A stretch of DNA of 64,000 bases from Fusobacterium ulcerans ATCC 49185. GTDB taxonomy: Bacteria; Fusobacteriota; Fusobacteriia; Fusobacteriales; Fusobacteriaceae. The DNA lies in the NCBI RefSeq assembly GCF_900683735.1, contig NZ_LR215979.1:1984001-2048000 (forward strand), read 5' to 3'. A program made the translations under genes and the position numbers. This document shows positions 1-9,123 of the stretch, in pieces. Numbering within the stretch: the first letter of the stretch is position 1; each line of letters begins with the position of its first letter. The notes below the pieces were generated by a model. That model did no database searches. It worked only from the letters and a program-made list of their open reading frames with translations, and was not told the origin of the DNA.

Positions 1-111
1 GAAATTTCTTGCCTCCATCAAATCTGCACTTTTTACCCATAAATTTGAAAAAAAAGACAAGATTGACAAGAAAAAAATAATCAATATATACTTTCTGTCT
101 TCTTTTGACAT
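1..111 (-). CDS. ArnT/PMT-like membrane glycosyltransferase, N-terminal fragment
   Basis: Only the first 37 codons lie in the window, and the gene runs off the left edge. The fragment starts MSKEDRKY, continues with a hydrophobic segment (about residues 8-26) and ends with MEARNF. An acidic residue just after the first membrane helix, followed by ARN, is typical of the ArnT / protein-mannosyltransferase (PMT_2) family, which moves sugars from polyprenyl phosphate onto an acceptor outside the inner membrane. The start lies 4 bases after the stop of the upstream LAB_N gene, and a GGAG sits just ahead of the start. The neighbours (polyprenyl-phosphate glycosyltransferase and LAB_N protein) support a role in lipid A or glycan decoration. 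The assignment rests on a short fragment plus context. Confidence 0.6.
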   Translation of the reverse strand, partial: MSKEDRKYILIIFFLSILSFFSNLWVKSADLMEARNF

Positions 112-115
112 TTTA

Positions 116-388
116 TTAACTCCCTTTTTTCTTTATTAAATATATGTTCCTTGAATAAATAAACAGATTAGGTGCCTGCCCAAGAATAAACACAGGATCT
201 CTTCTGTATATTGCATAGATTAATAAAAGTGAACTTCCTCCCAAACTGAATATCCAGAAAGAAAATGGAATAACACTTTTCCCAGCTCTTTCACTAGCTA
301 TCCACTGCACAATAAATCTCATTGAAAAAAATACCTGTCCTATCATTCCAATTATTATAAAGAAATCCCAATTTAAAAATCTGTTCAT
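116..388 (-). CDS. LAB_N-domain small membrane protein (lipid A biosynthesis N-terminal type)
   Basis: This 90-residue protein has about three predicted membrane helices and the pattern of the LAB_N family, including WIASERAGKSVIP and a later FWIFSLGGS. LAB_N proteins usually sit beside ArnC- and ArnT-like genes; their biochemical role is not well defined. A longer frame starts at 412 inside the upstream gene, but an AAGGAG lies 6 bases before the ATG at 388, so that start is chosen. It follows the glycosyltransferase stop at 390 almost without a gap, and the next gene starts 4 bases after its own stop, so the three genes are almost certainly one transcript. Confidence 0.75.
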   Translation of the reverse strand: MNRFLNWDFFIIIGMIGQVFFSMRFIVQWIASERAGKSVIPFSFWIFSLGGSSLLLIYAIYRRDPVFILGQAPNLFIYSRNIYLIKKKGS

Positions 389-389
389 C

Positions 390-1100
390 TTATTCTCCTT
401 TTTCAAATTCATATGAAAGTCTTCTTTTTTTCATCCATCTAACTGCAAAGGCATCTTTTAATCCTTTGAAAAGTCTATTGAAAACTCCATACTTTGATTG
501 TCCATATTCTCTGTCATAGTGTCTTACTGGCACTTCTATCACTTTAAATCCATTAATTTTAGAAAGTGTAGGAAGAAATCTATGCATCCCCTCATATAGG
601 TAAAAAGTTTCTACAACTTCTTTTTTAAATAATTTAAGAGGGCATCCAGTATCTTTTATATTATCCCCTGTTATGAGATTTCTCATTCCATTTCCAATAA
701 GTGATGATATTTTTTTATTTATTCCATCTTCTCTTGTAGCTCTTCTTCCATTTACCATGTCATATTCATTGATATATGCAAGAAGTATATAGATATCTTC
801 TGGATCAGTCTGAAGATCTGAATCCATAGTTACTACAAAATCTCCTGTACATACTTTAAATCCTGCTGCTAAGGCTGCTGTTTGTCCATTATTTTTTGTA
901 AAATGATATACTTTCACATGTCCGTTTCTTTCTGCCTCCCTATCCAATAATTCTTTGCTCCCGTCTGTACTCCCATCATCTATTAATATAATTTCATAAG
1001 AATCAAATCTTTTCTTCAAAGCTATCTCTACCTTTTCTATAAATCTTTTTATATTTTCTTTCTCATTATATACAGGGGCAATAACTGAAATTCTTTCCAT
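390..1100 (-). CDS. Polyprenyl-phosphate glycosyltransferase, GT2 family (DPM1/ArnC-like)
   Basis: The 236-residue protein has a GT-A fold: IAPVYNE near the N-terminus, IDDGSTDGS at about 40-48 and the metal-binding MDSDLQTDP at 92-100. These are hallmarks of DPM1/ArnC/GtrB-type enzymes that load a sugar from a nucleotide donor onto undecaprenyl phosphate at the inner face of the membrane. It lacks the two C-terminal helices found in GtrB and some ArnC proteins, so it resembles the soluble DPM1 form. AAGGAGG lies 8 bases before the ATG. It is the first gene of a minus-strand operon with a LAB_N protein and an ArnT/PMT-like transferase, which would use its product. The sugar cannot be deduced. 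Confidence 0.85.
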   Translation of the reverse strand: MERISVIAPVYNEKENIKRFIEKVEIALKKRFDSYEIILIDDGSTDGSKELLDREAERNGHVKVYHFTKNNGQTAALAAGFKVCTGDFVVTMDSDLQTDPEDIYILLAYINEYDMVNGRRATREDGINKKISSLIGNGMRNLITGDNIKDTGCPLKLFKKEVVETFYLYEGMHRFLPTLSKINGFKVIEVPVRHYDREYGQSKYGVFNRLFKGLKDAFAVRWMKKRRLSYEFEKGE

Positions 1101-1280
1101 TTTTTAATTCCTCCTTGTTTCTTTATTCATCTCAATAATAAAATTAAAAAGTAAAAATTTGGTTAAAATAAATAATTATTTTTTCAACAATTTTCAAATA
1201 CTTTTTTTTATATTTTTTTACTTAATCTTAACTTTTTAGTGATAGAATATATTTAATAATTTTAAATGAGGTGCATAACA

Positions 1281-1967
1281 TTGAAAAATATTTTAATAAT
1301 AGAAGATGAAAAGAAAATAAGAAGATATCTGCAATTAGAGCTGGAACATGAAAAATATTCAGTTGATACTGCTCAGGACGGAGAAGAGGGATTAGCAAAA
1401 TTTAAAAGCAATTTCTATGATCTTATTCTTCTTGATCTTATGATGCCAAAACTTTCTGGAGAAGAAGTTTGCAAGATAATAAGAAAAACTTCTGATATTC
1501 CAATTATAGTTCTTACTGCAAAAGATCAGATTCTTAACAAAGTAGAACTTTTAGATATGGGAGCTGATGATTATCTTACTAAACCTTTTGAAATTGAAGA
1601 GTTATTTGCAAGAATAAGGGTTGCTTTAAGAAATAAATCTAATTTTACTAACACAGATTACATATATTATGATATATTAAAATTAGATCTTAAAACTAAT
1701 GCTCTATACAAAAATGAAAAAGAAATTTCTCTCACTAAAACTGAGTATAATCTTTTTCATTATCTTTTATTAAATAAAGAATTAGTTGTATCACGTGAAA
1801 AAATACTTAATGAAGTGTGGGGATATGATTATATGGGTGAGGAAAAAATTGTAGATGTCTATATCAATGCCTTAAGAAAAAAAATTGATTATAATGAAAA
1901 TAAATTTATTCATACAGTAAGAGGTTTTGGATATGTATTAAAAAAAGAAAGTGATAAGAGAGGTTAG
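1281..1967 (+). CDS. OmpR/PhoB-family response regulator
   Basis: A 228-residue two-domain regulator. The receiver domain has the acidic pair E8-D9, phospho-acceptor D52 in LILLDLMMPK, the switch threonine in VLTAKD and the lysine in LTKPF. The C-terminal winged helix contains LTKTEYNLFHYLL and ends in HTVRGFGYVL, typical of OmpR/PhoB DNA-binding domains. I start it at the TTG at 1281 because GAGGTG ends 7 bases before it and the protein then begins MKNILIIEDE; an ATG at 1266 has no ribosome site. The histidine kinase gene starts 2 bases after its stop, so the pair is co-transcribed. The signal and regulon cannot be read from the sequence. Confidence 0.93.
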   Translation: MKNILIIEDEKKIRRYLQLELEHEKYSVDTAQDGEEGLAKFKSNFYDLILLDLMMPKLSGEEVCKIIRKTSDIPIIVLTAKDQILNKVELLDMGADDYLTKPFEIEELFARIRVALRNKSNFTNTDYIYYDILKLDLKTNALYKNEKEISLTKTEYNLFHYLLLNKELVVSREKILNEVWGYDYMGEEKIVDVYINALRKKIDYNENKFIHTVRGFGYVLKKESDKRG

Positions 1968-1969
1968 AG

Positions 1970-3319
1970 ATGAAAAAATTATCAGATGAACTCCAAAAAA
2001 GCTATTATATTCTTGTATTTATATTCTCTTTTTCATGTCTTGGTCTTCTGTATATATTTGCTTCATATATGATAAAAGTTTCAAGTGCAGATATAACGAC
2101 AACAAGCATATTCATAGACTATGAATTAAACGAATTTAGTGAAAAATTAGAAAAAAATATTCCTATAGATGAACTATTCAAAGGAGCTTTAGAAGAATGT
2201 CCTAAAATAGATAACGTTTTTGTTATATTCACCTATCAGGGAAAAATATACTCTAACAGTGAAATCTATCCAAAAGAATTACAATTAAAAGATCAGGATG
2301 AAATACAAAATATAGGTTTCTATGATTATCAATCTCTTCATAGAACAATTTACATTGATGGAATTGATCCTATTGATTTAAAAATAATAAAAGATCTAAA
2401 GGGAGATAAGCTTATATTTTTTAGAGCTATAGGGATAGCAGGTGTATGGATTGTCCTCACTTTAGTTATTGGTATCTATATATCAAAAAAATTCTACAAT
2501 AAATTTATTCCTCCTTTAAGAAACATTCAAGAAATAACAAATAAAATCAATCTTGATTCTTTGGATACTGATGTAAAAACAGAAAATAATTTTATTGAAT
2601 TTATTTCCATTATTCAATCTTATAAAAATATGCTTAGAAGATTAAAGAATCAGACTGATGCTCAAATAGACTTTGTTAACAGTGCTTCTCATGAATTAAA
2701 AACTCCTATATTTATAATTGGAGGATATGTAGATTTGATAAAAAGATGGGGTGCTTCTGATAAAAATATTTTGATGGAATCTTTAGATTCTATTGAAGAT
2801 GAAACTAAAAATATGAATGCACTGGTTACTAAACTTTTATTTCTAGCTAAAGATAATAAAGATAGTCTTGATTGTAAAGAAATACATCTAGCAAAAATTT
2901 TAGAAGATATAATAGGACACCTAAAAGTAGCTTATCCAAAACAAGAGATAAATTTTACCTCTCAGAATGCAGTAATATATTCTGACTCTGACCTTGTAAA
3001 ACAGCTTTTTCTCAATCTAATAGAAAATGCTGTTAAATATGGATTGGAAAATCCTATTGATATTTCTATTGTACACAGTAAAAATATTACAGTAACTATC
3101 AAAGATCATGGTATTGGAATAAGTAAGGAAAATCTTGAACATATTTTTGATAGATTCTTCAGAGTAGATAAAGCAAGAAGCAGAAATATGGGAAGTCATG
3201 GATTGGGAATGCCAATAGTTAAAAGTATAATAGAAGTGTTGAATGGAGATTTGGAAATAAAAAGTGAATTAGGAAAAGGAACTATTATACATGTTACTCT
3301 TCCTTTTTCTCTAAAATAA
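1970..3319 (+). CDS. Membrane sensor histidine kinase
   Basis: This 449-residue partner of the preceding regulator has a helix at about 12-35, an extracytoplasmic sensor of roughly 110 residues, a second helix at about 150-172, and a linker of the HAMP position. The dimerisation and phosphorylation motif NSASHELKTPI puts the phospho-histidine at H241. The ATPase domain shows an N box (NLIENAVKYG, about 349-358), G1 DHGIG (379-383), an F box (IFDRFFRVD) and G2 GSHGLGM (408-414). All catalytic motifs are intact. The sensor region matches nothing I recognise, so the stimulus is unknown. No terminator-like hairpin follows directly; the palindromic element at 3444 comes next. Confidence 0.93.
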   Translation: MKKLSDELQKSYYILVFIFSFSCLGLLYIFASYMIKVSSADITTTSIFIDYELNEFSEKLEKNIPIDELFKGALEECPKIDNVFVIFTYQGKIYSNSEIYPKELQLKDQDEIQNIGFYDYQSLHRTIYIDGIDPIDLKIIKDLKGDKLIFFRAIGIAGVWIVLTLVIGIYISKKFYNKFIPPLRNIQEITNKINLDSLDTDVKTENNFIEFISIIQSYKNMLRRLKNQTDAQIDFVNSASHELKTPIFIIGGYVDLIKRWGASDKNILMESLDSIEDETKNMNALVTKLLFLAKDNKDSLDCKEIHLAKILEDIIGHLKVAYPKQEINFTSQNAVIYSDSDLVKQLFLNLIENAVKYGLENPIDISIVHSKNITVTIKDHGIGISKENLEHIFDRFFRVDKARSRNMGSHGLGMPIVKSIIEVLNGDLEIKSELGKGTIIHVTLPFSLK

Positions 3320-3443
3320 TTTTCTAATTTTTTAAATCTTGTAAGTTATAACTTAGCTGAGATATAAATTTAGAACCTTTCTAATTTCCAAACTTCTAAA
3401 ATTTAATCTAACTTTTTAATAATGTCTTTACTTTAAGACTATA

Positions 3444-3600
3444 TTAGTTATAGCTTTGCGAAAATTAGAGATAATGTTGTTATTAATGAAGTGAAACACC
3501 TCGTCAAAATCGATACTGTCTGAACGCAGTGAGTTTGCCGATTTAGAGGTGTAAGCAAAATTAATAGACTATATATCTACTGTAGCAAAGCTATAACTAA
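3444..3600. repeat. 157-bp palindromic element with perfect 16-bp terminal inverted repeats
   Basis: The ends TTAGTTATAGCTTTGC (3444-3459) and GCAAAGCTATAACTAA (3585-3600) are exact reverse complements. Inside, CACCTC (3497-3502) pairs with GAGGTG (3546-3551), AAATCG (3507-3512) pairs with CGATTT (3539-3544), and ACTG pairs with CAGT around 3514-3530. The result is a nested hairpin. It has no significant reading frame. It lies between the convergent histidine-kinase and flippase genes and is more GC-rich in its centre than its surroundings. It could be a miniature transposable element or a dispersed structured repeat, and it could also end transcription from both sides. The family is not recognised. 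Confidence 0.7.
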
Positions 3601-3647
3601 AAAAAATCATTTTTATTCTTAAATTTTATTTGAACTAATCCTTTATT

Positions 3648-4976
3648 TTAATTATAATAATCATTATTCATATCTTGATCCTGATTTTCAAAAGATATTT
3701 TTTCTCTTTTAGAAAGAATATACCACATTTTCATTCCAACAATCAGTACTACCTGTACTCCATATGCTGCTATGACTCCACTTAATCCAGAACTTTTTAT
3801 CAATGGAAAAAGCACTGCTATATATACCAAATTAGCTATGAATATTATTCTTGTTTCCACTTTTATATATCCTAAAGAAAGGAAAAGTGGGTGTACTGCA
3901 ATAAAGACTGTTCCTAAAGATTTCATTAAAATATATAGATTTATTTCAAATTTATAATTTAATACAAGTTCACTAAAAAATTTAGAAAAGAAATAAAATC
4001 CTATTACATTCAAACCCACAACCATCACAGTACAGACTCCTAAAAGGAGTGCAGATACTTTTAAAAATTTTCTAAATACTTCTTTAACATCTTTTCTTGC
4101 AATAGTTTCACAAAAATATGGATACAAAGTTTGATAAATTGGTGTTCCAATCTTATCAAGCACTATGGCTACAGTTTTACAGATTTTATATATTCCTAGT
4201 TGCTCCAATGACAGCATTTTTCCTATGAGAAGATTATCAAAATACTGTACAGGTATATCCATACTTGAATTTATATTTGTCAGACATGTAAATTTAAAGA
4301 GTTCTTTATTAAAACTTGATTTCACAAAGGCAAAACCAAGAAGATTTTTTTTCTTTAAAATTATCAAAGCAAGAATATTTATTAATATTCCATTTAAAAT
4401 ATTTGATGAAAGATATACAAAAACAAAATAAGATAAATTTAATTTAAAATAAAATCCTGCTCCCAACATAATAAAATTATATATTGATGTGACTACCCTT
4501 TGGTTCCTCAACATATCAAATCTATCAAAACTCCTTAATATTCCAATAGGAGTTCCTTGAATATTAAAAATTATATAGACAGAAAATATCATCAATAAAA
4601 ACATTTCCTGTGGAGTAAAATTATATATTTTTTTTATAAGTATTCCAGCTGAATTCAAAATAATAAAAGCAATTATAGCAGTGACTATATCCAAAATATA
4701 ACTAAACTTTATAAGCTTTTTCATTTCTTCTTCTTTTCCTTTTGCTGCTGGAAAGAATTTAATGAATCCCTGCCAAGACTGGAAATTAAATATTCCATCA
4801 ACCAATGAAGTTATTCCTTGTATCAACACAATAAATCCATATTTTTCCATACCTATACCCTTGGTAATAAAAGATATAGAAATAATAGAAAGCACTGATC
4901 CAATAGCATCTCCACTGAATACATTGAGAAAATTTCTTACCAGTTTATCTTCTAGTAAATTTTTTAATCTATTCAT
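3648..4976 (-). CDS. Wzx-type polysaccharide flippase
   Basis: The 442-residue protein is almost wholly hydrophobic, with about 12 predicted helices. It follows the polysaccharide-transport pattern of the MOP superfamily (early GDAIGSVLSIISISFITKGI, mid-protein MDIPVQYFDNLLIGKMLS). Such proteins flip undecaprenyl-linked oligosaccharide repeat units across the inner membrane. It is the last gene of surface-glycan locus 1 and starts 11 bases after the preceding transferase. The C-terminus is polar and acidic (ENQDQDMNNDYYN), which is ordinary for the family. Its natural partner is the EpsG-like polymerase at 7924-9123. The substrate is unknown. Confidence 0.85.
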   Translation of the reverse strand: MNRLKNLLEDKLVRNFLNVFSGDAIGSVLSIISISFITKGIGMEKYGFIVLIQGITSLVDGIFNFQSWQGFIKFFPAAKGKEEEMKKLIKFSYILDIVTAIIAFIILNSAGILIKKIYNFTPQEMFLLMIFSVYIIFNIQGTPIGILRSFDRFDMLRNQRVVTSIYNFIMLGAGFYFKLNLSYFVFVYLSSNILNGILINILALIILKKKNLLGFAFVKSSFNKELFKFTCLTNINSSMDIPVQYFDNLLIGKMLSLEQLGIYKICKTVAIVLDKIGTPIYQTLYPYFCETIARKDVKEVFRKFLKVSALLLGVCTVMVVGLNVIGFYFFSKFFSELVLNYKFEINLYILMKSLGTVFIAVHPLFLSLGYIKVETRIIFIANLVYIAVLFPLIKSSGLSGVIAAYGVQVVLIVGMKMWYILSKREKISFENQDQDMNNDYYN

Positions 4977-4987
4977 TTTCCATTCCT

Positions 4988-5776
4988 CTAAAAATTAATT
5001 TTTTTATTAGCTATTTTCAATATTTTCCATTCTTTAACAAATTTTAATACTCTTGTATAAATAAGAATATTTACTAATACTTTTTTAATTCCTTTAAAAT
5101 GTTTAAATTCAAGAAAATACAGTTTTTTTAAATCTTTCTTTTTTCCCCAGCTTTTCCCCCACCAGTGAATCCCATGAGTTTTTTCAGTTATGTTAGAATA
5201 TTGAAATTCCTCTGTAAAATGATAAGGATAAAAATAATTAGATGGATACATTTTTATACTTCCATCTTTAATATTTATTATTTCATCTTTTAATTCAAAA
5301 GAATATTTTTTCTTCAGCACTCTTGTAATTATAGCTGGAATTGTGTAGATAGGCTCATTCCATATATCTTCTTTGTAAAAATCCAATATATCTTTTACCA
5401 CTTCATGATGTGGGACTGCCCCTATTATTCCTGCACTTATCATATCTTCACTTTCTAATCCAATAAAAAAATCATCTTTCAAAAACTCATCTAAATTTTT
5501 TATAATCTGCATATCAGTATCTAAATAAATACCTCCATTTTCATAAAGAACTTTCATTCTGAAATAATCAGATAAGAAAGCCCATAACTTTCTATCTAAA
5601 CACTCTTTTAAAAAAGTATTATTGTTTATTTCATTTTCAAAGTCTAAATTACTTTCATTCCATTCTATGATTTCATAATCTGGAAGTTTTTCCCTCCAAG
5701 AGTTGATACATATATCCATCAAGTTTGGCTTTGAATTATTTCCCAGCCATATATAATGTAATTTTTTAGGTATCAT
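4988..5776 (-). CDS. GT32-family (OCH1-like) capsular glycosyltransferase
   Basis: The 262-residue protein starts MIPKKLHYIWLG, the classic opening of the GT32 group, and has the DxD motif as GGIYLDTDMQ (DTD at 86-88), preceded by FLSDYFRMKVLYENGG. GT32 members are retaining galactosyl- or mannosyl-transferases common in capsule and O-antigen clusters. A late HGIHWWGKSW motif is also usual for the group. It lies 15 bases downstream of a GT2 gene and 11 bases upstream of the flippase in the same operon. Donor and linkage cannot be predicted. Confidence 0.85.
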   Translation of the reverse strand: MIPKKLHYIWLGNNSKPNLMDICINSWREKLPDYEIIEWNESNLDFENEINNNTFLKECLDRKLWAFLSDYFRMKVLYENGGIYLDTDMQIIKNLDEFLKDDFFIGLESEDMISAGIIGAVPHHEVVKDILDFYKEDIWNEPIYTIPAIITRVLKKKYSFELKDEIINIKDGSIKMYPSNYFYPYHFTEEFQYSNITEKTHGIHWWGKSWGKKKDLKKLYFLEFKHFKGIKKVLVNILIYTRVLKFVKEWKILKIANKKINF

Positions 5777-5791
5777 ACATTCTCCTTTCCC

Positions 5792-6781
5792 TTAGAATTT
5801 TGGTATTTTCTGAACATTTGTTATCTGTTTTCCTAAAATTTTTCTGAGTGTATTAGGTATAAAAACTGAAAAAGACAAAAGAAATTCTTCAAATTCAAAT
5901 TTTTTACTATTTTTTAAACCCTTGTAAAGCTCCTTATATCTCTTATGAGCTCTTTTCCAATCCCCTGCTCCATTATATCTTTTATATACAACTACAGAGT
6001 AGAAACTGAGTATAAGTGCAGACAGTCCGTCTTTTCCCTTTACAGAATCCAGCTTTTTATATTCATCAAAAAATCTTTCACATATACTCTCTAATGAAAC
6101 TATACTTTTTTCTGAAACTTTATTCATTATACTTCCAGTTCTCTGTCTATAAAAATAAAATGCCCTGTCTATATATCTGACTTTCTCAGCTTTCAAATAC
6201 ACTAAAGGAGTAAACTCGCTGTCTTCATGGACAATATTTTCATTAAACCAGATATTATTTTTTAATAAAAACTCTCTTCTGTATATATCATCTACAACTT
6301 CTTCTCTAAAACACTTAGGCTTTTGAAAAAGTTCCCAGAAGAAATCAACACCTTTTAATATTCCACTGTTTTTTACCACTTCTGACCTAAATAGAGGAGC
6401 TCCTGTTTTTTCAGGAATATAATATCTCATATTTCCTACTATAACATCTAATTTATCTTTTTTCCCCTCTTTAAAAAACCTTTCAAATTCATCAGCATCT
6501 ATAAAATCATCACTGTCTATAAATGATATATATTCTCCAACAGCAGCTTTCATCCCTGTATTTCTTGCAGATGAAAGTCCACCATTTTTCTTATTTATCA
6601 AAACAGTTTTTTCAGGATATATATCTTTAAATTTTTCCATAATCTTAAAACTGTTGTCTTTTGATCCATCATTTACCAGTATTATTTCCAGTTCTATATT
6701 TTTTATATTGTACAAACTCTCCAGACATTCTTCCAGATAATCTTCTACATTATATATAGGAACAATTATACTAAGCTCCAT
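5792..6781 (-). CDS. GT2-family glycosyltransferase
   Basis: The 329-residue protein has the standard GT-A signatures: IIVPIYNVEDYLEECLESL at the N-terminus, VNDGSKDNS at about 37-45, NGGLSSARNTG at about 66-76 and the metal-binding DSDD at 89-92. The C-terminal third (about 230-329) is variable and basic, with no clear membrane span. It should add one residue to a lipid-linked repeat unit on the cytoplasmic side. It lies between the GT4 gene (12-base gap) and the GT32 gene within locus 1. The acceptor is unknown. Confidence 0.85.
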   Translation of the reverse strand: MELSIIVPIYNVEDYLEECLESLYNIKNIELEIILVNDGSKDNSFKIMEKFKDIYPEKTVLINKKNGGLSSARNTGMKAAVGEYISFIDSDDFIDADEFERFFKEGKKDKLDVIVGNMRYYIPEKTGAPLFRSEVVKNSGILKGVDFFWELFQKPKCFREEVVDDIYRREFLLKNNIWFNENIVHEDSEFTPLVYLKAEKVRYIDRAFYFYRQRTGSIMNKVSEKSIVSLESICERFFDEYKKLDSVKGKDGLSALILSFYSVVVYKRYNGAGDWKRAHKRYKELYKGLKNSKKFEFEEFLLSFSVFIPNTLRKILGKQITNVQKIPKF

Positions 6782-6793
6782 CCTTTTCTCCTT

Positions 6794-7903
6794 CTATAGT
6801 TTTGAAATCTTATCTCTATAAATATCTATTATTATTTTCTCATCAAATTCTTTTAATATTTTTTCTCTACCTTTTTTACCCATTCCTTCTCTCTCTTCTT
6901 TAGACAAGTGAATGAATTTTTCTATTTTTTCAGCAAGATCCCTGCTGTCCCTTACATTTACCAGATAGCCATTCTCTCCATCATCCACTATCTCTTTACA
7001 TCCTGTGACATTTGTAGCTATTATAGGCCTCTCCATAGCTGCACCTTCCATTAGGACTTTTGATATTCCTTCTCTATATGATGGAAGGACCAGACAATCT
7101 ATCTCTTTTATTACATTTTCAGGATAATCTACTGTTCCCAGATAATTTATGACTTTTTCCTCCTGAAGCTTATTCATATATTCTTCAGTAATTCCAGATA
7201 CAGCTTCTCCTCCCAATGCTCCTAAAAATTGAAATTCAACTTTATCTCCATATTTTTTTCTCAATATTCTTGCAGCTTCTTCATACTCTCTGAATCCTTT
7301 ATCAAAGAAAGCTCTGGCTACCATGAGAAATATAGTTTTGCTATCTTTTCTTTCCATAGACAATGGTCTGAACCTTTCACAATCTGTTCCTTCTCCTGGA
7401 AGTATAAATACTTTCTCTCTGTTTCCAATTTTATTTTCAATAAGAGTTTCTTTATCATCTGAATTTAAAACCCATATCTCCTTTGAAAACTTCAATGAAA
7501 ATCTATACAAAGCAATTGCTACCTTTGAAATAAGCCCTCCTTTTACAAAGGAATACCCCAATCCAGTCAAGATTGCTACTGATTTCTTCTTAGCCATTCT
7601 AGCAGCTATCGTTCCATATATATTAGGTTTAATTGTGTAGTGAAATATAATATCAGGTTTTTCTTTTTTATATAGTTTATACAAATCATATGTCAATTTC
7701 ATGTCTTCCATAGGATTTATCCCTCTTTTATTAAGAGTGATAGATACAGATTTTAGGCCTGGAATAGCTTTTTCCATATCTATTCTTCCATTATCTGGAG
7801 CTACTGCCACTACTTCATGACCATCAGCAATTAATGCTTTTAATAATCCTCCCCTAAAAATATATATGTCCCACATATAGTTAGCTACAAAAAGTATCTT
7901 CAT
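6794..7903 (-). CDS. GT4-family glycosyltransferase (PglA/WbpX-like)
   Basis: The 369-residue GT-B protein starts MKILFVANYMWDIYIFRGGL. It has the GT4 N-terminal segment HYTIKPNIYGTIAA and AILTGLGYSF, typical of the PglA/CapM branch that often adds HexNAc to a lipid-linked sugar. The C-terminal donor domain contains LPSYREGISKVLMEGAAM, which holds the E-x7-E motif, followed by PIIATNVTGCKEIV. It is complete compared with the usual 370 residues. It precedes the GT2 gene by 12 bases and follows the polymerase by 20 bases. The second-sugar role is an inference from subfamily resemblance only. Confidence 0.85.
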   Translation of the reverse strand: MKILFVANYMWDIYIFRGGLLKALIADGHEVVAVAPDNGRIDMEKAIPGLKSVSITLNKRGINPMEDMKLTYDLYKLYKKEKPDIIFHYTIKPNIYGTIAARMAKKKSVAILTGLGYSFVKGGLISKVAIALYRFSLKFSKEIWVLNSDDKETLIENKIGNREKVFILPGEGTDCERFRPLSMERKDSKTIFLMVARAFFDKGFREYEEAARILRKKYGDKVEFQFLGALGGEAVSGITEEYMNKLQEEKVINYLGTVDYPENVIKEIDCLVLPSYREGISKVLMEGAAMERPIIATNVTGCKEIVDDGENGYLVNVRDSRDLAEKIEKFIHLSKEEREGMGKKGREKILKEFDEKIIIDIYRDKISKL

Positions 7904-7923
7904 ATTTCCATCCTTTAGTAATC

Positions 7924-9123
7924 TTAAAATAGCAGTGATATTTCTTTTCCATGTCCTTCATCTTTATATTTTGCTGCATCCTCTATTTTCTGCCATTTCT
8001 CAGCAGCACTTCTATGTTTCAAAAATATATTTTCATAGATATAAATATCTTTATTTCCAATAAAACTTAATTGATTATTTATTCTAAAACAGCATATAAG
8101 AGCTGCTATGACAACAATTCCTATTTTTACAGCAGGAGCCATGGCTCTCTCTATGAGCATAGGTATTACAAACCAATAAGAATAAACAAAAAGTATTCCA
8201 AATCTCAATGATATAACTGAAAGTTCAGAAGTAAATAAAAACATAAATACAGATATATAAGTACTGTTTAAAAATATATTTCCATATCTTTTACTCATTA
8301 ATTGGTAACTTGCAAAATATACTAATAAAAATATTACTATTCTTTCAGCATAAAAAAGCGAGAATCCTAATGGAAAATCTCCTGGTATTATAGAAAGATA
8401 TCCAACTATTTTCTGCCCTATTCCTCCTGGAAGATAGCTCCCAAACATTCTTACTCCATTAATTATTAATCTAACATTTGAAACATAGTAAATATTTCCT
8501 AGAACAAAAAGTCCCAGTATAAATTTTCTATTCCATTTTATATTCAGTATAAAATACATTGGAAAATATATTAAAGAGCTACTGTGAAACATCATTCCCA
8601 GCATATTCAAAGCAATAAATACTATTGGTTTTCTGTCTTCAATATATTCTATTGAACATAAAAATAGCAGTATACTTTTTATATTTCTCATCATATCTAT
8701 TTCCAAAGCTATTCCATGTATTCCAAAATATAGAAATAATACAAATATTGGATATTTTGAATATCTCTTAAATATAAAATATATCAAAAGAAAATCAGTT
8801 GCTGTATTTACGAAATTAAAAATCAGATAATTAGATGAAAAAGTCTTTATTACACTTGAATATAATTGAAATCCAATCTCATATCCTGAATAAAATATAT
8901 TTTTATAGTTTCCAGAAAGAACCTGTAAAATATCATCAGTTTTTTCAAAATTAGGTTTATATGAATACCAGTCATAACCTAGATAACCTCTTGTTCCAAA
9001 GAATACAACCAATATCAATATTGAAAGAATGTACAATGCTTTTTTTACTCTTTCATTTAAATCTGATATATCAACCAAACTGCCTATGCCTAAAATTCCT
9101 AATATTATAAAATATATCATCAT
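7924..9123 (-). CDS. EpsG-family / Wzy-like polysaccharide polymerase
   Basis: The 399-residue integral membrane protein has about 10 helices. The segment FFGTRGYLGYDWYSYKPNF (R, G-Y-D-W, Y) and the later MMRNIKSILLFLCSIEYI are characteristic of the EpsG group, which polymerises or links oligosaccharide repeat units. It is the only polymerase candidate in locus 1, so it probably works with the flippase at 3648-4976. The gene begins directly after the stop of the GT4 gene at 9124. There are two adjacent ATG codons, and the second (9120) is equally possible. The C-terminal tail (about 370-399) is cytosolic and charged. Confidence 0.75.
   Translation of the reverse strand: MMIYFIILGILGIGSLVDISDLNERVKKALYILSILILVVFFGTRGYLGYDWYSYKPNFEKTDDILQVLSGNYKNIFYSGYEIGFQLYSSVIKTFSSNYLIFNFVNTATDFLLIYFIFKRYSKYPIFVLFLYFGIHGIALEIDMMRNIKSILLFLCSIEYIEDRKPIVFIALNMLGMMFHSSSLIYFPMYFILNIKWNRKFILGLFVLGNIYYVSNVRLIINGVRMFGSYLPGGIGQKIVGYLSIIPGDFPLGFSLFYAERIVIFLLVYFASYQLMSKRYGNIFLNSTYISVFMFLFTSELSVISLRFGILFVYSYWFVIPMLIERAMAPAVKIGIVVIAALICCFRINNQLSFIGNKDIYIYENIFLKHRSAAEKWQKIEDAAKYKDEGHGKEISLLF

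Noticed and set aside
3444..3600. Simple bidirectional terminator
   Set aside because: The outer arms are separated by 125 bases and there is no T tract next to the inner stems, so a plain terminator does not explain it.
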